Shown: positions 35,336 through 43,986 of the stretch, one piece after another
How positions within the stretch are numbered: the first letter of the stretch is position 1
Layout of the letters: every line of letters starts with the position of its first letter
Assembly (NCBI RefSeq): GCF_965227785.1
Contig: NZ_OZ245785.1
Coordinates: 3,162,001 to 3,226,000 of the forward strand
Direction: 5' to 3'
Origin: Gracilimonas sp965227785
GTDB lineage: Bacteria > Bacteroidota > Rhodothermia > Balneolales > Balneolaceae
Length of the DNA stretch: 64,000 nt
The notes under the pieces: model-generated
Seen by the model: the letters and a program-made list of their open reading frames with translations, nothing else
Database searches by the model: none
Told to the model about the DNA's origin: nothing
Program-made: the position numbers and the translations under genes

Positions 35336-37330
35336 ATGACTGACGAATTAAAGCAAGAACAAGCAGAACAGGAAACAGCTGAAAATACGGCTGAGGAAAC
35401 AGCAGTAGCTGAAGCGGAAGAGCAAGAAGAAACAACAGCTGAAGAGCAAGCCGCTGAAGAGAGAAAACAAACATTGACTCATGTGTACTCCGGAGACGTG
35501 GAAGGTGAGGTGTACAACCTTGAAGACCTGCAGCGTCCATCCGATGAATATTCTGATGATGAGTACAATGAGATGGTGGACATGTATGAAGACACCCTCA
35601 ATGAAATTGAAGAAAAAGAAATTGTACACGGCCGTGTTGTCTCTGTAGATGAGAAATACGTTGTCGTAGATATCGGTTTCAAATCTGAAGGTATTATCCA
35701 GGTAAATGAGTTTTCCAACGAAGCCCTGGAAGAAATGGAGCCCGGCGATGAAGTGGAAGTATTCCTTGATCGTGTTGAGGACAAAGAAGGGCAGTTAATT
35801 CTATCCCGTCGTAAAGCGGATATCCTGAAAGCCTGGGAGAAAATTGAAGCTTCTCATGATGATGGCGTAATTATTGAAGGATATATCAAACGCCGCATTA
35901 AAGGTGGTATGGTTGTAGATGTATTAGGCATCGACGCCTTCCTGCCTGGTTCTCAAATCGACGTGCGACCTGTACGTGACTTCGATGCCTATGTAGGCAA
36001 AACCATGGAGTTTCAGGTTGTGAAGCTGAATATGGCCGCTGAGAATGTGGTTGTATCTCACCGTGCACTTATTGAATCTGATCTTGAAGAGCAGCGTGAA
36101 GAAATTCTCGAAACCATCGAAGCCGGTCAGGTTCTCGAAGGTGCTGTTAAAAACATTACTGACTTCGGTGTATTCATCGACCTTGGTGGTGTTGACGGAC
36201 TGCTTCACATTACTGATCTCTCTTGGGGACGTGTTGACGATCCTCACGAGATTGTTCAGCTCGACCAACGCATGAACGTTGCTGTAATCGACTTTGATGA
36301 GAAGAGCAAACGAGTATCTCTGGGTCTGAAGCAACTTCAGCCTCACCCATGGGACGCTATCAACGAGAAGTTCCCTGAAGGAAATAAAGTACAGGGTCGC
36401 GTTGTTTCTATCGCTGATTACGGTGCCTTTATTGAGCTGGAGAAAGGTGTTGAAGGGCTGATCCACATTTCCGAAATGTCTTGGACACAGCACATCAAGC
36501 ATCCTTCTCAGTTAGTTGAGAAAGATGACATCGTAGAATGTATTGTTCTGAACATCAACGAAGAAGAGAAGAAAATTTCTCTCGGTGTTAAGCAGCTTGA
36601 AGATGATCCATGGGCAGACATCCTTGACCGTTTCCCTGTTGGATCCAAGCACACCGGTGTTGTTCGCAACCTTACCAACTTTGGAGTATTCGTTGAACTC
36701 GAGCCCGGTATTGACGGCTTGATTCACGTTTCTGACTTGAGCTGGACTGAAAAAGTTGACCATCCAAATGAAGTGGTTGACAAAGACCAGGAAATCGAGG
36801 TTGTAATTCTTGGTGTTGACTTCGATAACCGTCGAATCACACTTGGCCATAAGCAAGTGGAAGACAACCCATGGAAACAGTATGCTGAAGAGTACGCACC
36901 GGGTAATACCGTTGAAGGTGAAGTTGTTAAAACTACCGACAAAGGCGTATTTGTGAAGCTTCCATTAGGAGCTGAAGCATTCCTGAGCTATGGTAAAGCA
37001 ACCGAAGCTGAATACAGCGAAGGCGACAAAATCGAAGATGCTTTTGTTCTGAACTTTGATGAAGGAAACAAAAACATTGAATTGAGTCAGCTTGATTCCG
37101 ATAAAGGAAAAGCCAAGAAAGCCAAGAAGAAAGTTGAAAGTGCCAACACAGAAACCGGTGCTCCGACACTCGGTGAGATGTCTGGACTTGCAGCTTTGAA
37201 GAAAGACATGGAAGAAAAAGAGAAAGCCGAAGCTCAGAAAAAAGCGGATGCTGCCAAAGCCAAGAAAAAGGCTGAGGAAGAAGCAAAAGCTGATGAAGCT
37301 GAGGACGAATCTTCTGACGAAGAAGAATAA
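35336..37330 (+). CDS. rpsA: Ribosomal protein bS1
   Basis: Binds mRNA leaders and brings them to the 30S subunit. The 664-residue protein has six S1 (OB-fold) repeats, beginning near residues 97, 182, 265, 350, 437 and 523; the middle ones show the strong form (GVVRNLTNFGVFVEL). An acidic Ala/Glu-rich N-terminus (~55 residues) and a Lys/Glu-rich C-terminal tail (~85 residues) are added, longer than in E. coli S1 but common in Bacteroidota-group proteins. The promoter is shared with cmk; a strong terminator follows. Confidence 0.95.
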   Translation: MTDELKQEQAEQETAENTAEETAVAEAEEQEETTAEEQAAEERKQTLTHVYSGDVEGEVYNLEDLQRPSDEYSDDEYNEMVDMYEDTLNEIEEKEIVHGRVVSVDEKYVVVDIGFKSEGIIQVNEFSNEALEEMEPGDEVEVFLDRVEDKEGQLILSRRKADILKAWEKIEASHDDGVIIEGYIKRRIKGGMVVDVLGIDAFLPGSQIDVRPVRDFDAYVGKTMEFQVVKLNMAAENVVVSHRALIESDLEEQREEILETIEAGQVLEGAVKNITDFGVFIDLGGVDGLLHITDLSWGRVDDPHEIVQLDQRMNVAVIDFDEKSKRVSLGLKQLQPHPWDAINEKFPEGNKVQGRVVSIADYGAFIELEKGVEGLIHISEMSWTQHIKHPSQLVEKDDIVECIVLNINEEEKKISLGVKQLEDDPWADILDRFPVGSKHTGVVRNLTNFGVFVELEPGIDGLIHVSDLSWTEKVDHPNEVVDKDQEIEVVILGVDFDNRRITLGHKQVEDNPWKQYAEEYAPGNTVEGEVVKTTDKGVFVKLPLGAEAFLSYGKATEAEYSEGDKIEDAFVLNFDEGNKNIELSQLDSDKGKAKKAKKKVESANTETGAPTLGEMSGLAALKKDMEEKEKAEAQKKADAAKAKKKAEEEAKADEAEDESSDEEE

Positions 37331-37356
37331 TTCTCAAATAGCTTTCTAACGTTATT

Positions 37357-37391
37357 AAGTCCAGCACATAGTTTATGTGCTGGACTTTTTT
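37357..37391 (+). terminator. Intrinsic terminator of cmk-rpsA
   Basis: A 14 bp perfect stem, AAGTCCAGCACATA (37357-37370) with TATGTGCTGGACTT (37374-37387), loop GTT, followed by a T-run (TTTTT). It lies 26 bp after the rpsA stop. Confidence 0.92.
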
Positions 37392-37422
37392 ATTAGAGGA
37401 GAATTTTTAGATTGGAGGAAGT

Positions 37423-37471
37423 GGAAGCCGGAGCTTCCCGGACAAAGTAGCGAAGGAGGACCTTCGTTACT
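37423..37471. repeat. Tandem hairpins behind rpsA
   Basis: Two adjacent inverted repeats in the gene-free stretch 37391-37585: GGAAGC/GCTTCC at 37423-37438, and AGTAGCGAAGG/CCTTCGTTACT at 37446-37471 (one G-U pair). No open reading frame is credible here. They look like part of an extragenic palindromic element. Confidence 0.5.
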
Positions 37472-37585
37472 AGATAGAACTGAGTTAGGACGATGAACCA
37501 TCGAAACTAGCTAAAAATCGTCCATCGCAAATCGGTCATTCGATCTTTCACTAATCCAAAAGAATTGGCAGGAGAATAGAATACT

Positions 37586-37738
37586 GTCATTGCGAGGAGA
37601 CTGAAATGTAACTACAGGTTTGGGAATCACACCGACGCGGCAATCTCCCGGTTAGTCATATTGAACCGATTCAAGGAGATCGCCACGTCGAAAATGCTGA
37701 GAGGTTTAAAGTCAGGAATATGGGCTCCTCGCGATGAC
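37586..37738. repeat. Dispersed palindromic repeat (cloverleaf-like), copy 2
   Basis: A 153 bp element. The outer ends pair (GTCATTGCGAGGAG with CTCCTCGCGATGAC), and an inner pair CGACGCGGCAATCTCC (37633-37648) matches GGAGATCGCCACGTCG (37675-37690), allowing G-U pairs. It shares its ends and the GGAGATCGC core with the element at 13691-13773. There is no coding potential. Confidence 0.75.
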
Positions 37739-37743
37739 TTATT

Positions 37744-37769
37744 ACAAAAAAGGCGCCAACCGGCGCCTT
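37744..37769 (-). terminator. Terminator of the second moxR gene
   Basis: AAGGCGCC (37750-37757), loop, GGCGCCTT (37762-37769). On the minus strand it is followed by TTTTTTG, the pattern of an intrinsic terminator, 44 bp behind the moxR stop. Confidence 0.85.
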
Positions 37770-37813
37770 AAAAACTTCAATGTTCTAAATTCGATGTTCC
37801 TTGTTGGGTGTTC

Positions 37814-38815
37814 TTACGGCACCTGAACGTTGTTCATGATCTTGGTCACAATATCTTCCGGAGTAATGTCTTCGGCCTCCGCCTCAAAGGTCGGGATAAT
37901 ACGGTGGCGTAAAACATCCATTGCAATAGTTCGCACATCTTCTGGTGTGACGTACGCACGGTGCTCCATAAAGGCCTGCGCTCGGGAGGCAAGGTTGAGG
38001 TTGATAGTGGCCCGTGGAGAAGCTCCAAAGCTTATTAAATCCTCGAGGTCATCCAGGTTGTAGTTCTTTGGTTTCCGGGTGGCAAAGACCAGGTCAACGA
38101 TATACTGCTCGACCTTTTCATCCATATAAATTTCGTTGATGGTAGAACGAGCTTCCAAAATTTTAGCCGGACTGACTACTTTATTAAGCTCTTCCTTCTT
38201 ACCGGTTTTAGCCTGCTGACGCATAATCTGCATTTCCTCCTTCTCAGTCGGATAATCGATCTTCAGCTTCAGCATAAACCGGTCAACCTGTGCTTCCGGC
38301 AATGGGTATGTACCTTCCTGTTCTACAGGATTTTGAGTGGCAAGAACCAGAAATGGTTCTTCCAGCTTGAAGGTATTTTCACCGATGGTAACCTGTTTCT
38401 CCTGCATAGCTTCAAGCAGAGCACTTTGTACTTTAGCCGGAGAACGGTTGATCTCATCCGCGAGAATAATATTCGCAAAAATAGGACCTTTCTTAACCAG
38501 GAATTCTGCTTCTTTTTGATTGTAAATGAGCGTACCGATCAGGTCGGCAGGGAGAAGGTCGGGTGTAAACTGAATGCGCTGGAAAGCTGTATCCAACACT
38601 GTCGCCAAGCTTGAAACCGTTAAGGTTTTAGCCAGGCCGGGAACTCCTTCAAGCAGTACGTGTCCGTTGGTTAACAAACCCACCAACAGGCGGTCAATCA
38701 TATACCGCTGCCCGATGATCACCTTATCTAACTCTTTTCGAATGTCTTCAATAAAGGCGCTGTTCTTTTCAATTTTTTCGCCCAGCGCTTCCATGTCAAT
38801 TGCGTATTCGCTCAT
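37814..38815 (-). CDS. MoxR-family AAA+ ATPase (second paralogue)
   Basis: A 333-residue AAA+ ATPase with Walker A GVPGLAKT, Walker B IILADEINRSP, sensor 1 ATQNP and sensor 2 FGASPRATI. The start at 38815 (MSEYAID) is preferred, because longer forms would run into the divergent uppP gene and lack family similarity. A perfect -7 box TATATTTG (minus strand, 38880-38887) stands upstream, without a clear -33 box. Unlike the copy at 13779-14798, no DUF58, vWA or DUF4129 gene is adjacent, so it is an orphan; its partner must be elsewhere. Confidence 0.92.
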   Translation of the reverse strand: MSEYAIDMEALGEKIEKNSAFIEDIRKELDKVIIGQRYMIDRLLVGLLTNGHVLLEGVPGLAKTLTVSSLATVLDTAFQRIQFTPDLLPADLIGTLIYNQKEAEFLVKKGPIFANIILADEINRSPAKVQSALLEAMQEKQVTIGENTFKLEEPFLVLATQNPVEQEGTYPLPEAQVDRFMLKLKIDYPTEKEEMQIMRQQAKTGKKEELNKVVSPAKILEARSTINEIYMDEKVEQYIVDLVFATRKPKNYNLDDLEDLISFGASPRATINLNLASRAQAFMEHRAYVTPEDVRTIAMDVLRHRIIPTFEAEAEDITPEDIVTKIMNNVQVP

Positions 38816-38891
38816 TTCGTAAATTCTTTTTTTAGTATTAACTGATGATATGATTATTTTCTCGCCTTCAAAAAGTGAACAAATATAAGCA

Positions 38892-39698
38892 ATGGATATT
38901 TTACAATCTTTTTTATTGGGACTCATCCAGGGAATCACGGAATTTCTCCCTATCAGCAGCTCGGGACACCTTGTATTGGGGAAGTATATTTTAGGCGGTG
39001 ATCTTGAAGCAGGAATAACCTATGAGGTGGTTGTTCACTTCGGTAGTTTGTGTGCCATTCTGCTTTACTATCGCAAACTTTTGGGTGATTTGTTGATGTC
39101 GGGAGTGGGATTTCTGAAAGCTCCCACTCAGAAAAAAGAAGATCCACAGGTAAAACTGATTGGGTTTATCCTGGTAAGTATGATTCCTGCTATGGTGATT
39201 GGTTTTACGATGAAAGATTATATTGAAGAAATTTTTATGGATCCTTTGCTGGTCTCGATTATGTTAATGATAACCGGTCTGATATTATTTCTGACCCGTT
39301 TTGCCGGAGACACGACAAAAGACATAAACCTCCCCAAAAGTTTTTTGATTGGTCTGGCTCAGGCATTCGCGATGATTCCCGGTGTGAGCAGAGCGGGCTC
39401 AACCATTTCAGCATCTTTATATTTAGGAGTGAAGAGGGAAGATGCCGCCAACTTTTCTTTCCTGATGGTAATACCAGTGATAGCCGGAGCCATGCTGCTT
39501 CAGTTCAAGGAGATGATGGAGGTTGGGGTAAGTGACGCCCAAATGATAAGCCTGGTGGTTGGATTTCTGACCTCATTTATTTCCGGTTATTTTGCCCTGA
39601 AATACCTGATTCTGATTCTCAAGAAAAAAGGCTTTCATTATTTTTCCTATTACTGCTGGCTGGTTGGCGGAGTAGGACTTATCTACTTCATCACCTGA
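38892..39698 (+). CDS. uppP: Undecaprenyl-diphosphate phosphatase
   Basis: Recycles the lipid carrier of cell-wall synthesis by cleaving undecaprenyl diphosphate; an integral membrane protein with about eight helices; confers bacitracin tolerance. The two signatures are present: EFLPISSSGHL near 16-26 and PGVSRAGSTIS near 162-172 (the usual PGxSRSxxT has Ala for the second Ser). The 268 residues are of normal length. Confidence 0.95.
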   Translation: MDILQSFLLGLIQGITEFLPISSSGHLVLGKYILGGDLEAGITYEVVVHFGSLCAILLYYRKLLGDLLMSGVGFLKAPTQKKEDPQVKLIGFILVSMIPAMVIGFTMKDYIEEIFMDPLLVSIMLMITGLILFLTRFAGDTTKDINLPKSFLIGLAQAFAMIPGVSRAGSTISASLYLGVKREDAANFSFLMVIPVIAGAMLLQFKEMMEVGVSDAQMISLVVGFLTSFISGYFALKYLILILKKKGFHYFSYYCWLVGGVGLIYFIT

Positions 39699-39748
39699 TG
39701 TTTTTTGGAATAAATTTCATTAAATCGAAAAAATAGCGCCGTCAGTTC

Positions 39749-39779
39749 TTGAAGCCGGAAGCAAATATGGCTACCTTTG
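39749..39779 (+). promoter_or_regulatory. nuoJ-nuoK promoter
   Basis: TTG at 39749-39751, a 20 bp spacer and TACCTTTG at 39772-39779: an exact match to the Bacteroidota promoter consensus. The leader would be only about 16 nt. This indicates that nuoJ-nuoK start their own transcript rather than continue one from nuoA-I. Confidence 0.6.
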
Positions 39780-39801
39780 GCGCTCACAAAACAGATTATT
39801 T

Positions 39802-40320
39802 ATGATCGTTTACTTTTTCATCATGTTAGCAGTCTTAGCCATCGGTTCTGCCCTGGCTATGGTCATCAACAAAAATGTTGTAAACAGTGCTTTGTTCCTC
39901 GTTTTGAACATGGTTTCACTGGCCGGAATCTTCCTCATACTGAATGCCCAGTTCCTGGCGGTTATACAAATTCTGGTGTATGCCGGAGCCATCATGGTAT
40001 TGTTCCTGTTCGTAATCATGTTACTGAATGTGGAAGATGAAGAGAAATTGTTCGATAAATTCCGCGTGAAGTATTTGCTGACTTTTGTACTGGCAATGGC
40101 TGTAATGGGGCAAATTTTCTATAGCCTTGCAGGGGTGACTGATATGCTTCCGCAAATTTCTAATCAGATGGCTTCTATAGGAACGGTAGAAGCTGTTGGT
40201 GATGTACTCTATACCGATTACCTGCTACCCTTTGAACTAACGGCTGTGTTGCTTACAGCAGCCGTTGTTGGAGCATTGATGATTGCACAGCATAAAATTA
40301 AAAGAACAGACGAGATTTAA
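39802..40320 (+). CDS. nuoJ: NADH-quinone oxidoreductase subunit J
   Basis: Membrane-arm subunit of respiratory complex I, next to the quinone-binding module. 172 residues with five helices; the conserved helix QFLAVIQILVYAGAIMVLFLFVIMLL near 45-70 (with the pi-bulge Tyr/Gly) is the family hallmark. It overlaps nothing and is 2 bp from nuoK. nuoA-I, which normally precede it, are not in the window. Confidence 0.93.
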   Translation: MIVYFFIMLAVLAIGSALAMVINKNVVNSALFLVLNMVSLAGIFLILNAQFLAVIQILVYAGAIMVLFLFVIMLLNVEDEEKLFDKFRVKYLLTFVLAMAVMGQIFYSLAGVTDMLPQISNQMASIGTVEAVGDVLYTDYLLPFELTAVLLTAAVVGALMIAQHKIKRTDEI

Positions 40321-40322
40321 TT

Positions 40323-40625
40323 ATGGTAGGAATTGATTGGTTTTTAGGATTAAGTGCAATCATGTTCACCATTGGTATCATTGGTGTATTGATTCGGCGT
40401 AACGCTATTGTAATTTTTATGTGTGTGGAACTGATGTTGAATGCCGTAAACTTATCGCTGGTTTCCTTTGCCAGCCATCATGGAAATATTGACGGTCAGG
40501 TTTTGGTATTCTTCGCGCTGGCTGTAGCAGCTGCCGAGGCTGTGGTGGGATTGGCTATCATCATTGCCATCTTTCGTAATAACATGACGGTGGATGTAGG
40601 CAAGATTAACTTACTGCGCTGGTAG
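40323..40625 (+). CDS. nuoK: NADH-quinone oxidoreductase subunit K
   Basis: Membrane-arm subunit of complex I, related to MrpC. 100 residues, three helices; conserved glutamates in MCVELMLNAVNLS (near 37) and in AAAEAVVGLAI (near 72) form the central proton path. It is the second and last gene of the nuoJ-nuoK unit; a strong hairpin terminator follows. Confidence 0.94.
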   Translation: MVGIDWFLGLSAIMFTIGIIGVLIRRNAIVIFMCVELMLNAVNLSLVSFASHHGNIDGQVLVFFALAVAAAEAVVGLAIIIAIFRNNMTVDVGKINLLRW

Positions 40626-40670
40626 TAGTTCTGAATTTATATAACAACAACCTTTTGTGTTGTTTTGGTT

Positions 40671-40700
40671 AAAGCCTTCCTGATTTCAGGAGGGCTTTTT
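40671..40700 (+). terminator. Terminator of nuoJ-nuoK
   Basis: AAAGCCTTCCTGA (40671-40683) pairs with TCAGGAGGGCTTT (40686-40698, one T-G pair), followed by TTTTTTA. It ends the nuoJ-nuoK transcript and separates it from nuoL-N. Confidence 0.85.
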
Positions 40701-40760
40701 TATGTTGATATGTTTTTGGAAAATAAAGGGTTGTCAGTAGAAGAGAAGGTATATTGCTAT

Positions 40761-40786
40761 CTGGTCCAAGCGGACGCTTGAACCAG
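40761..40786. repeat. Near-perfect palindrome between nuoK and the barrel gene
   Basis: CTGGTCCAAGCG (40761-40772) and CGCTTGAACCAG (40775-40786) are reverse complements with one mismatch, and only GA between them. No T-run follows on either strand. It is probably an extragenic repeat rather than a terminator. Confidence 0.5.
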
Positions 40787-40817
40787 CTTAGGCTAGGTTG
40801 CTGAGGTTAACACTCTA

Positions 40818-41981
40818 TCAGAACAGGTAACCAGCGGTGACATAAATTCCATATTCTTCTTCAGAGAACCCGACATCTGTTCTGAGGATGAAGTCTTCTG
40901 TGAAGAACGATGCAGTGATTCCGAATCCATACGTATGTTTCAGGTCGTTAAAGATGGTGTCTATAGATTCGCCGTTGGGGAACGTCCGGCCAATGTCTGT
41001 AAATAAAGTTCCCCCGAACTTTGAGGTGATGGAAGGAATTTCAAAAAACCAGGTTCTTAGTTCTGAGTTTAGCAGAAGAGAATTGTCATCCCGAAACCTG
41101 TACTCGGGATAACCGCGCATCTTATCTCCACCACCCAAGGCAGGCATTTTCCAGTAGGGTACCGTTCCGGAGGTGTGTTTAAATGAAAGTCTGTTGGCAA
41201 ATGTAATTTCACGCAGAAGGGTGAATGATGTGTAAGCACGTAGATCGGTTTCAAGCAGCAGGTAATTAAAGGAGCTGGCTATGAGTTTGCTTCCAATCTC
41301 AGCGCCTGCACGGGCATAAGTTCCGTTTGTAGGGTTGAATTCATTATTCCGGCTTTCCCAGACAATACCTCCGCCCAGCGCTGAAATATGTGAGCCATTA
41401 ACACCGGTCGGCTGATCTGCTACCAAAAGCTGACCATCATCATTTCCCCATGGAGTTTCGTATTCGAAAACAGCTTTGCCGTAAACATCGAGTTGCTTGC
41501 CGTTTGTTTTTTGAAGCAACGGTTTGCGCAGCATAATATCGAAACCGAGAGAGAAGGAATTGTAGAAGTAGTAATCGCTGCTGTCTTTCAGTGCATCCGG
41601 TAGTTTGCCGTAGTTCCCGATCCCATAATATTGGTTGCCGGTAAAACGGGATACAAAAGTCTCGCTGTAAAACCGTTTATCGGAACCAAAGATATGGGGT
41701 TTGTCATATTCCACGAATACCGAAATCAAGCCCTTGGTGGTAATGAGACCGTACATGTTTAAAAAAGAATAGAAGGGTTTCATATCACCACGATACCGGT
41801 AACGGCTGGCTATTCCTCCTGCAATCACTCCAAGGTCGCTATCGTAAGCAATGGCGGGTAAGAAGGCGAGTTTGGTTGAATCGGATGGAGTAGCCTCCTG
41901 TGCTTGTACAGGAACTTGAGTTATAGTCAGTATAGCAGCTAAAAAAAGACACAAGTATGTGTGGGAGAGAGAAGTCTTCAA
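40818..41981 (-). CDS. Outer-membrane BamA/TamA-type barrel protein without POTRA domains
   Basis: A 387-residue outer-membrane protein: signal peptide (about 1-28; ends VPVQAQ) followed directly by a beta-barrel like the bacterial surface antigen (Omp85) domain. The loop-6 motif appears as MRGYPEYRFRD, the counterpart of VRGF, and the chain ends in the aromatic VTAGYLF, the barrel-assembly signal. No POTRA repeats are present. Start codon is TTG. Function unknown; such barrels may be autotransporter-like or channel proteins. Confidence 0.82.
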   Translation of the reverse strand: MKTSLSHTYLCLFLAAILTITQVPVQAQEATPSDSTKLAFLPAIAYDSDLGVIAGGIASRYRYRGDMKPFYSFLNMYGLITTKGLISVFVEYDKPHIFGSDKRFYSETFVSRFTGNQYYGIGNYGKLPDALKDSSDYYFYNSFSLGFDIMLRKPLLQKTNGKQLDVYGKAVFEYETPWGNDDGQLLVADQPTGVNGSHISALGGGIVWESRNNEFNPTNGTYARAGAEIGSKLIASSFNYLLLETDLRAYTSFTLLREITFANRLSFKHTSGTVPYWKMPALGGGDKMRGYPEYRFRDDNSLLLNSELRTWFFEIPSITSKFGGTLFTDIGRTFPNGESIDTIFNDLKHTYGFGITASFFTEDFILRTDVGFSEEEYGIYVTAGYLF

Positions 41982-42051
41982 AAAAAGAACCGGTGGTTAG
42001 TTTAATGCTTTAGTTAAATATACATCGAAACCAATTATACGTGAGTACAGA

Positions 42052-43779
42052 TCAAAGTAACACAACCAATACTGCAACAATAAAAGCGAACAAAATGAAT
42101 GATAATGCTGCACTCATGGAGGCCGTGAAACCGTCAGATTTGACCTCTCTACCACTCATCGCAAAAGAGGGGATAAGCACCCTGGCCGGGTTCTTTGAAA
42201 TCGCTGAAAGCTTATTTGCCAGATTAAGAGTAACAGTCTCCGCTATACCAAACAGGTTATTAGGGAAATCAACAAAAACGGTTCTGACAATTGCTGCCGG
42301 GCGACGGTAAAACCAGTCGGTATCCAGAGAAATAGTATTTGAAACATTCAGGTGATTCTTGAGGAACCAGAAGCCCACAAAAGCTAATACCAGAATCTGT
42401 GTCATTTCCACAAAATTATACACTGAGAATGGCTGGAAATTTGTTGGGAATGGAAGCTGGCTATATAGCAATTGAGGTGCAACCCCAAGCAAGATACAGA
42501 ACGCGGCTCCAATCCCCATGGCTACTTTCATATTCGTTGGAATAGCCGAGAGCTCAAAATCTTGTTTCTTTTCATTAAACCAGGTGAAATAAGGAAGTTT
42601 GAGTCCGGTATGTAAGAATGTACCGATGGTTGCAATAAGCAGCAGTAGAATTGGCCATTCGAGGTGTGCATCACCCAGAGCTCCGGAAATCATGGTTTTA
42701 CTAACAAAACCATTTAGTAAAGGCATCCCGGAGATGGAAAGGGCACCAACCATATAGAGGCCAAGGATCAGTGGCGTTTTCTTGGCTAAACCGCCCAGCT
42801 CACTCAACTTGCTTGTTCCTGCAGCATGAATAACGGCACCTGCCACCATGAACAACAGTGATTTATAAATAATATGATTGAAGGCATGAGCCGTTGCACC
42901 ATTCAGCGCAAGCTCAGAGCCAATTCCAATCGCTGTCACCATATATCCAATCTGACTGATAATACTATAAGCCAATATCTCGCGAATATCGTTGGCAAGA
43001 AGGGCATAAATGGTTCCGTAAATAGCCATCACTACTCCAACCCAAATCAGGATTTCCCAGCCGGGGAACAGGCGAATCATTACATATACAGCTGACTTTG
43101 TGGTGAGTGCACACATAAAAACAGCACCGGTGATGGTGGTTTTAGGGTAAGCATCGGCAAGCCAGGCGTGGAGTGGAGGAACGGCTGTGTTCAGAGCTAC
43201 TCCCAGCAGCATGAAAATGTTTGCAGCTGTATAAGCGGGTTCTATACTCTCGATGTATAGAGAACCGCCGCTTGAAAGGTGCAGTAAAATTCCCGTGAAC
43301 AGTAATCCGCCTCCAAAAATATGAACCAGCAAGTAACGCATTCCGGATTTAGCAGATTCTTCGGTTTCTCGAGCCCAGATGAGGTAGGAGGAAGCGGCGG
43401 CCATGATTTCCCAGAAAATAAACAGGGTAAAGAAATCACCTGCAAAAGTAACACCCAATGCCCCGCCGGCATAAGCTAAAGCAGAACTTTGCTGTCCAAG
43501 ATCTTTAATGTGAAAAGCATAAATCCCCCCAATAATGGTGATTAAAGCGAAAATAATTCCAAAAATACGGCTCAACCCATCTACAGCCAGCAGCTCCAAT
43601 TCATAACTGGCAAATGGTGCTTGCAAGAGGTTGCCTTCGGGCATGGTCCAGATCATGGCAAGGGCAATAACAGGGAAAGTAACGAAAGCTGTGCTTCGCA
43701 GACGTTCCGGTATCAGTGGGAGTATCAAAGCTCCCAGAATCAGAATAATAGCAGGGACGGAAAGCAGCTCAACGATCAT
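42052..43779 (-). CDS. Mrp-type antiporter large subunit (NuoL/M/N-like), third copy
   Basis: A 575-residue proton-conducting transporter subunit with ~14-16 helices. The key residues of antiporter-like subunits are present: Glu in FIFWEIMAAASSYLIW (TM5), Lys in CALTTKSAVYVMIRL (TM7) and Lys in NHIIYKSLLFMVAGA (TM8). It is the last gene of the operon and its start overlaps the small membrane protein gene by 11 bp. Orthology to MrpA or MrpD cannot be decided by eye. It may supply an additional proton or Na+ channel to the complex. Confidence 0.88.
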   Translation of the reverse strand: MIVELLSVPAIILILGALILPLIPERLRSTAFVTFPVIALAMIWTMPEGNLLQAPFASYELELLAVDGLSRIFGIIFALITIIGGIYAFHIKDLGQQSSALAYAGGALGVTFAGDFFTLFIFWEIMAAASSYLIWARETEESAKSGMRYLLVHIFGGGLLFTGILLHLSSGGSLYIESIEPAYTAANIFMLLGVALNTAVPPLHAWLADAYPKTTITGAVFMCALTTKSAVYVMIRLFPGWEILIWVGVVMAIYGTIYALLANDIREILAYSIISQIGYMVTAIGIGSELALNGATAHAFNHIIYKSLLFMVAGAVIHAAGTSKLSELGGLAKKTPLILGLYMVGALSISGMPLLNGFVSKTMISGALGDAHLEWPILLLLIATIGTFLHTGLKLPYFTWFNEKKQDFELSAIPTNMKVAMGIGAAFCILLGVAPQLLYSQLPFPTNFQPFSVYNFVEMTQILVLAFVGFWFLKNHLNVSNTISLDTDWFYRRPAAIVRTVFVDFPNNLFGIAETVTLNLANKLSAISKNPARVLIPSFAMSGREVKSDGFTASMSAALSFILFAFIVAVLVVLL

Positions 43780-43984
43780 AGTAATCTTCGTCGCTTAGAA
43801 TGAAAAATTTGCCTAATCCTTTAGAAACAAAAATAAGAGCGGCACAGCCAAGGCCTCCCCAAAGTGCATAAAATGCCGGGACGCTGTTCCACCAGTGTGA
43901 ATCGTAGTCAGCCAGATAGGTAAACTCCAGAATCAGGCTTGCAATCAGTAAAATACCAAGTACGGTCCAGTGCCAGTTCTTCAT
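43769..43984 (-). CDS. Small two-helix membrane protein of the Mrp operon
   Basis: A 71-residue protein with two predicted helices (about 5-24 and 37-58) and a charged tail ending EDYYD. The central PAFYALWGGLGCAALIFVSKGLGK resembles small proteins seen in similar antiporter loci. It lies 2 bp behind the second large-subunit gene and overlaps the third by 11 bp, so it is almost certainly translated as part of the complex operon. Function unknown; possibly a small accessory subunit. Confidence 0.75.
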   Translation of the reverse strand: MKNWHWTVLGILLIASLILEFTYLADYDSHWWNSVPAFYALWGGLGCAALIFVSKGLGKFFILSDEDYYDR

Positions 43985-43986
43985 AA

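Noticed and set aside
37391..37813. Small protein genes in the 37.4-37.8 kb gap
   Set aside because: Open frames are short, without plausible starts or family features, and the region is occupied by hairpins and a palindromic repeat.
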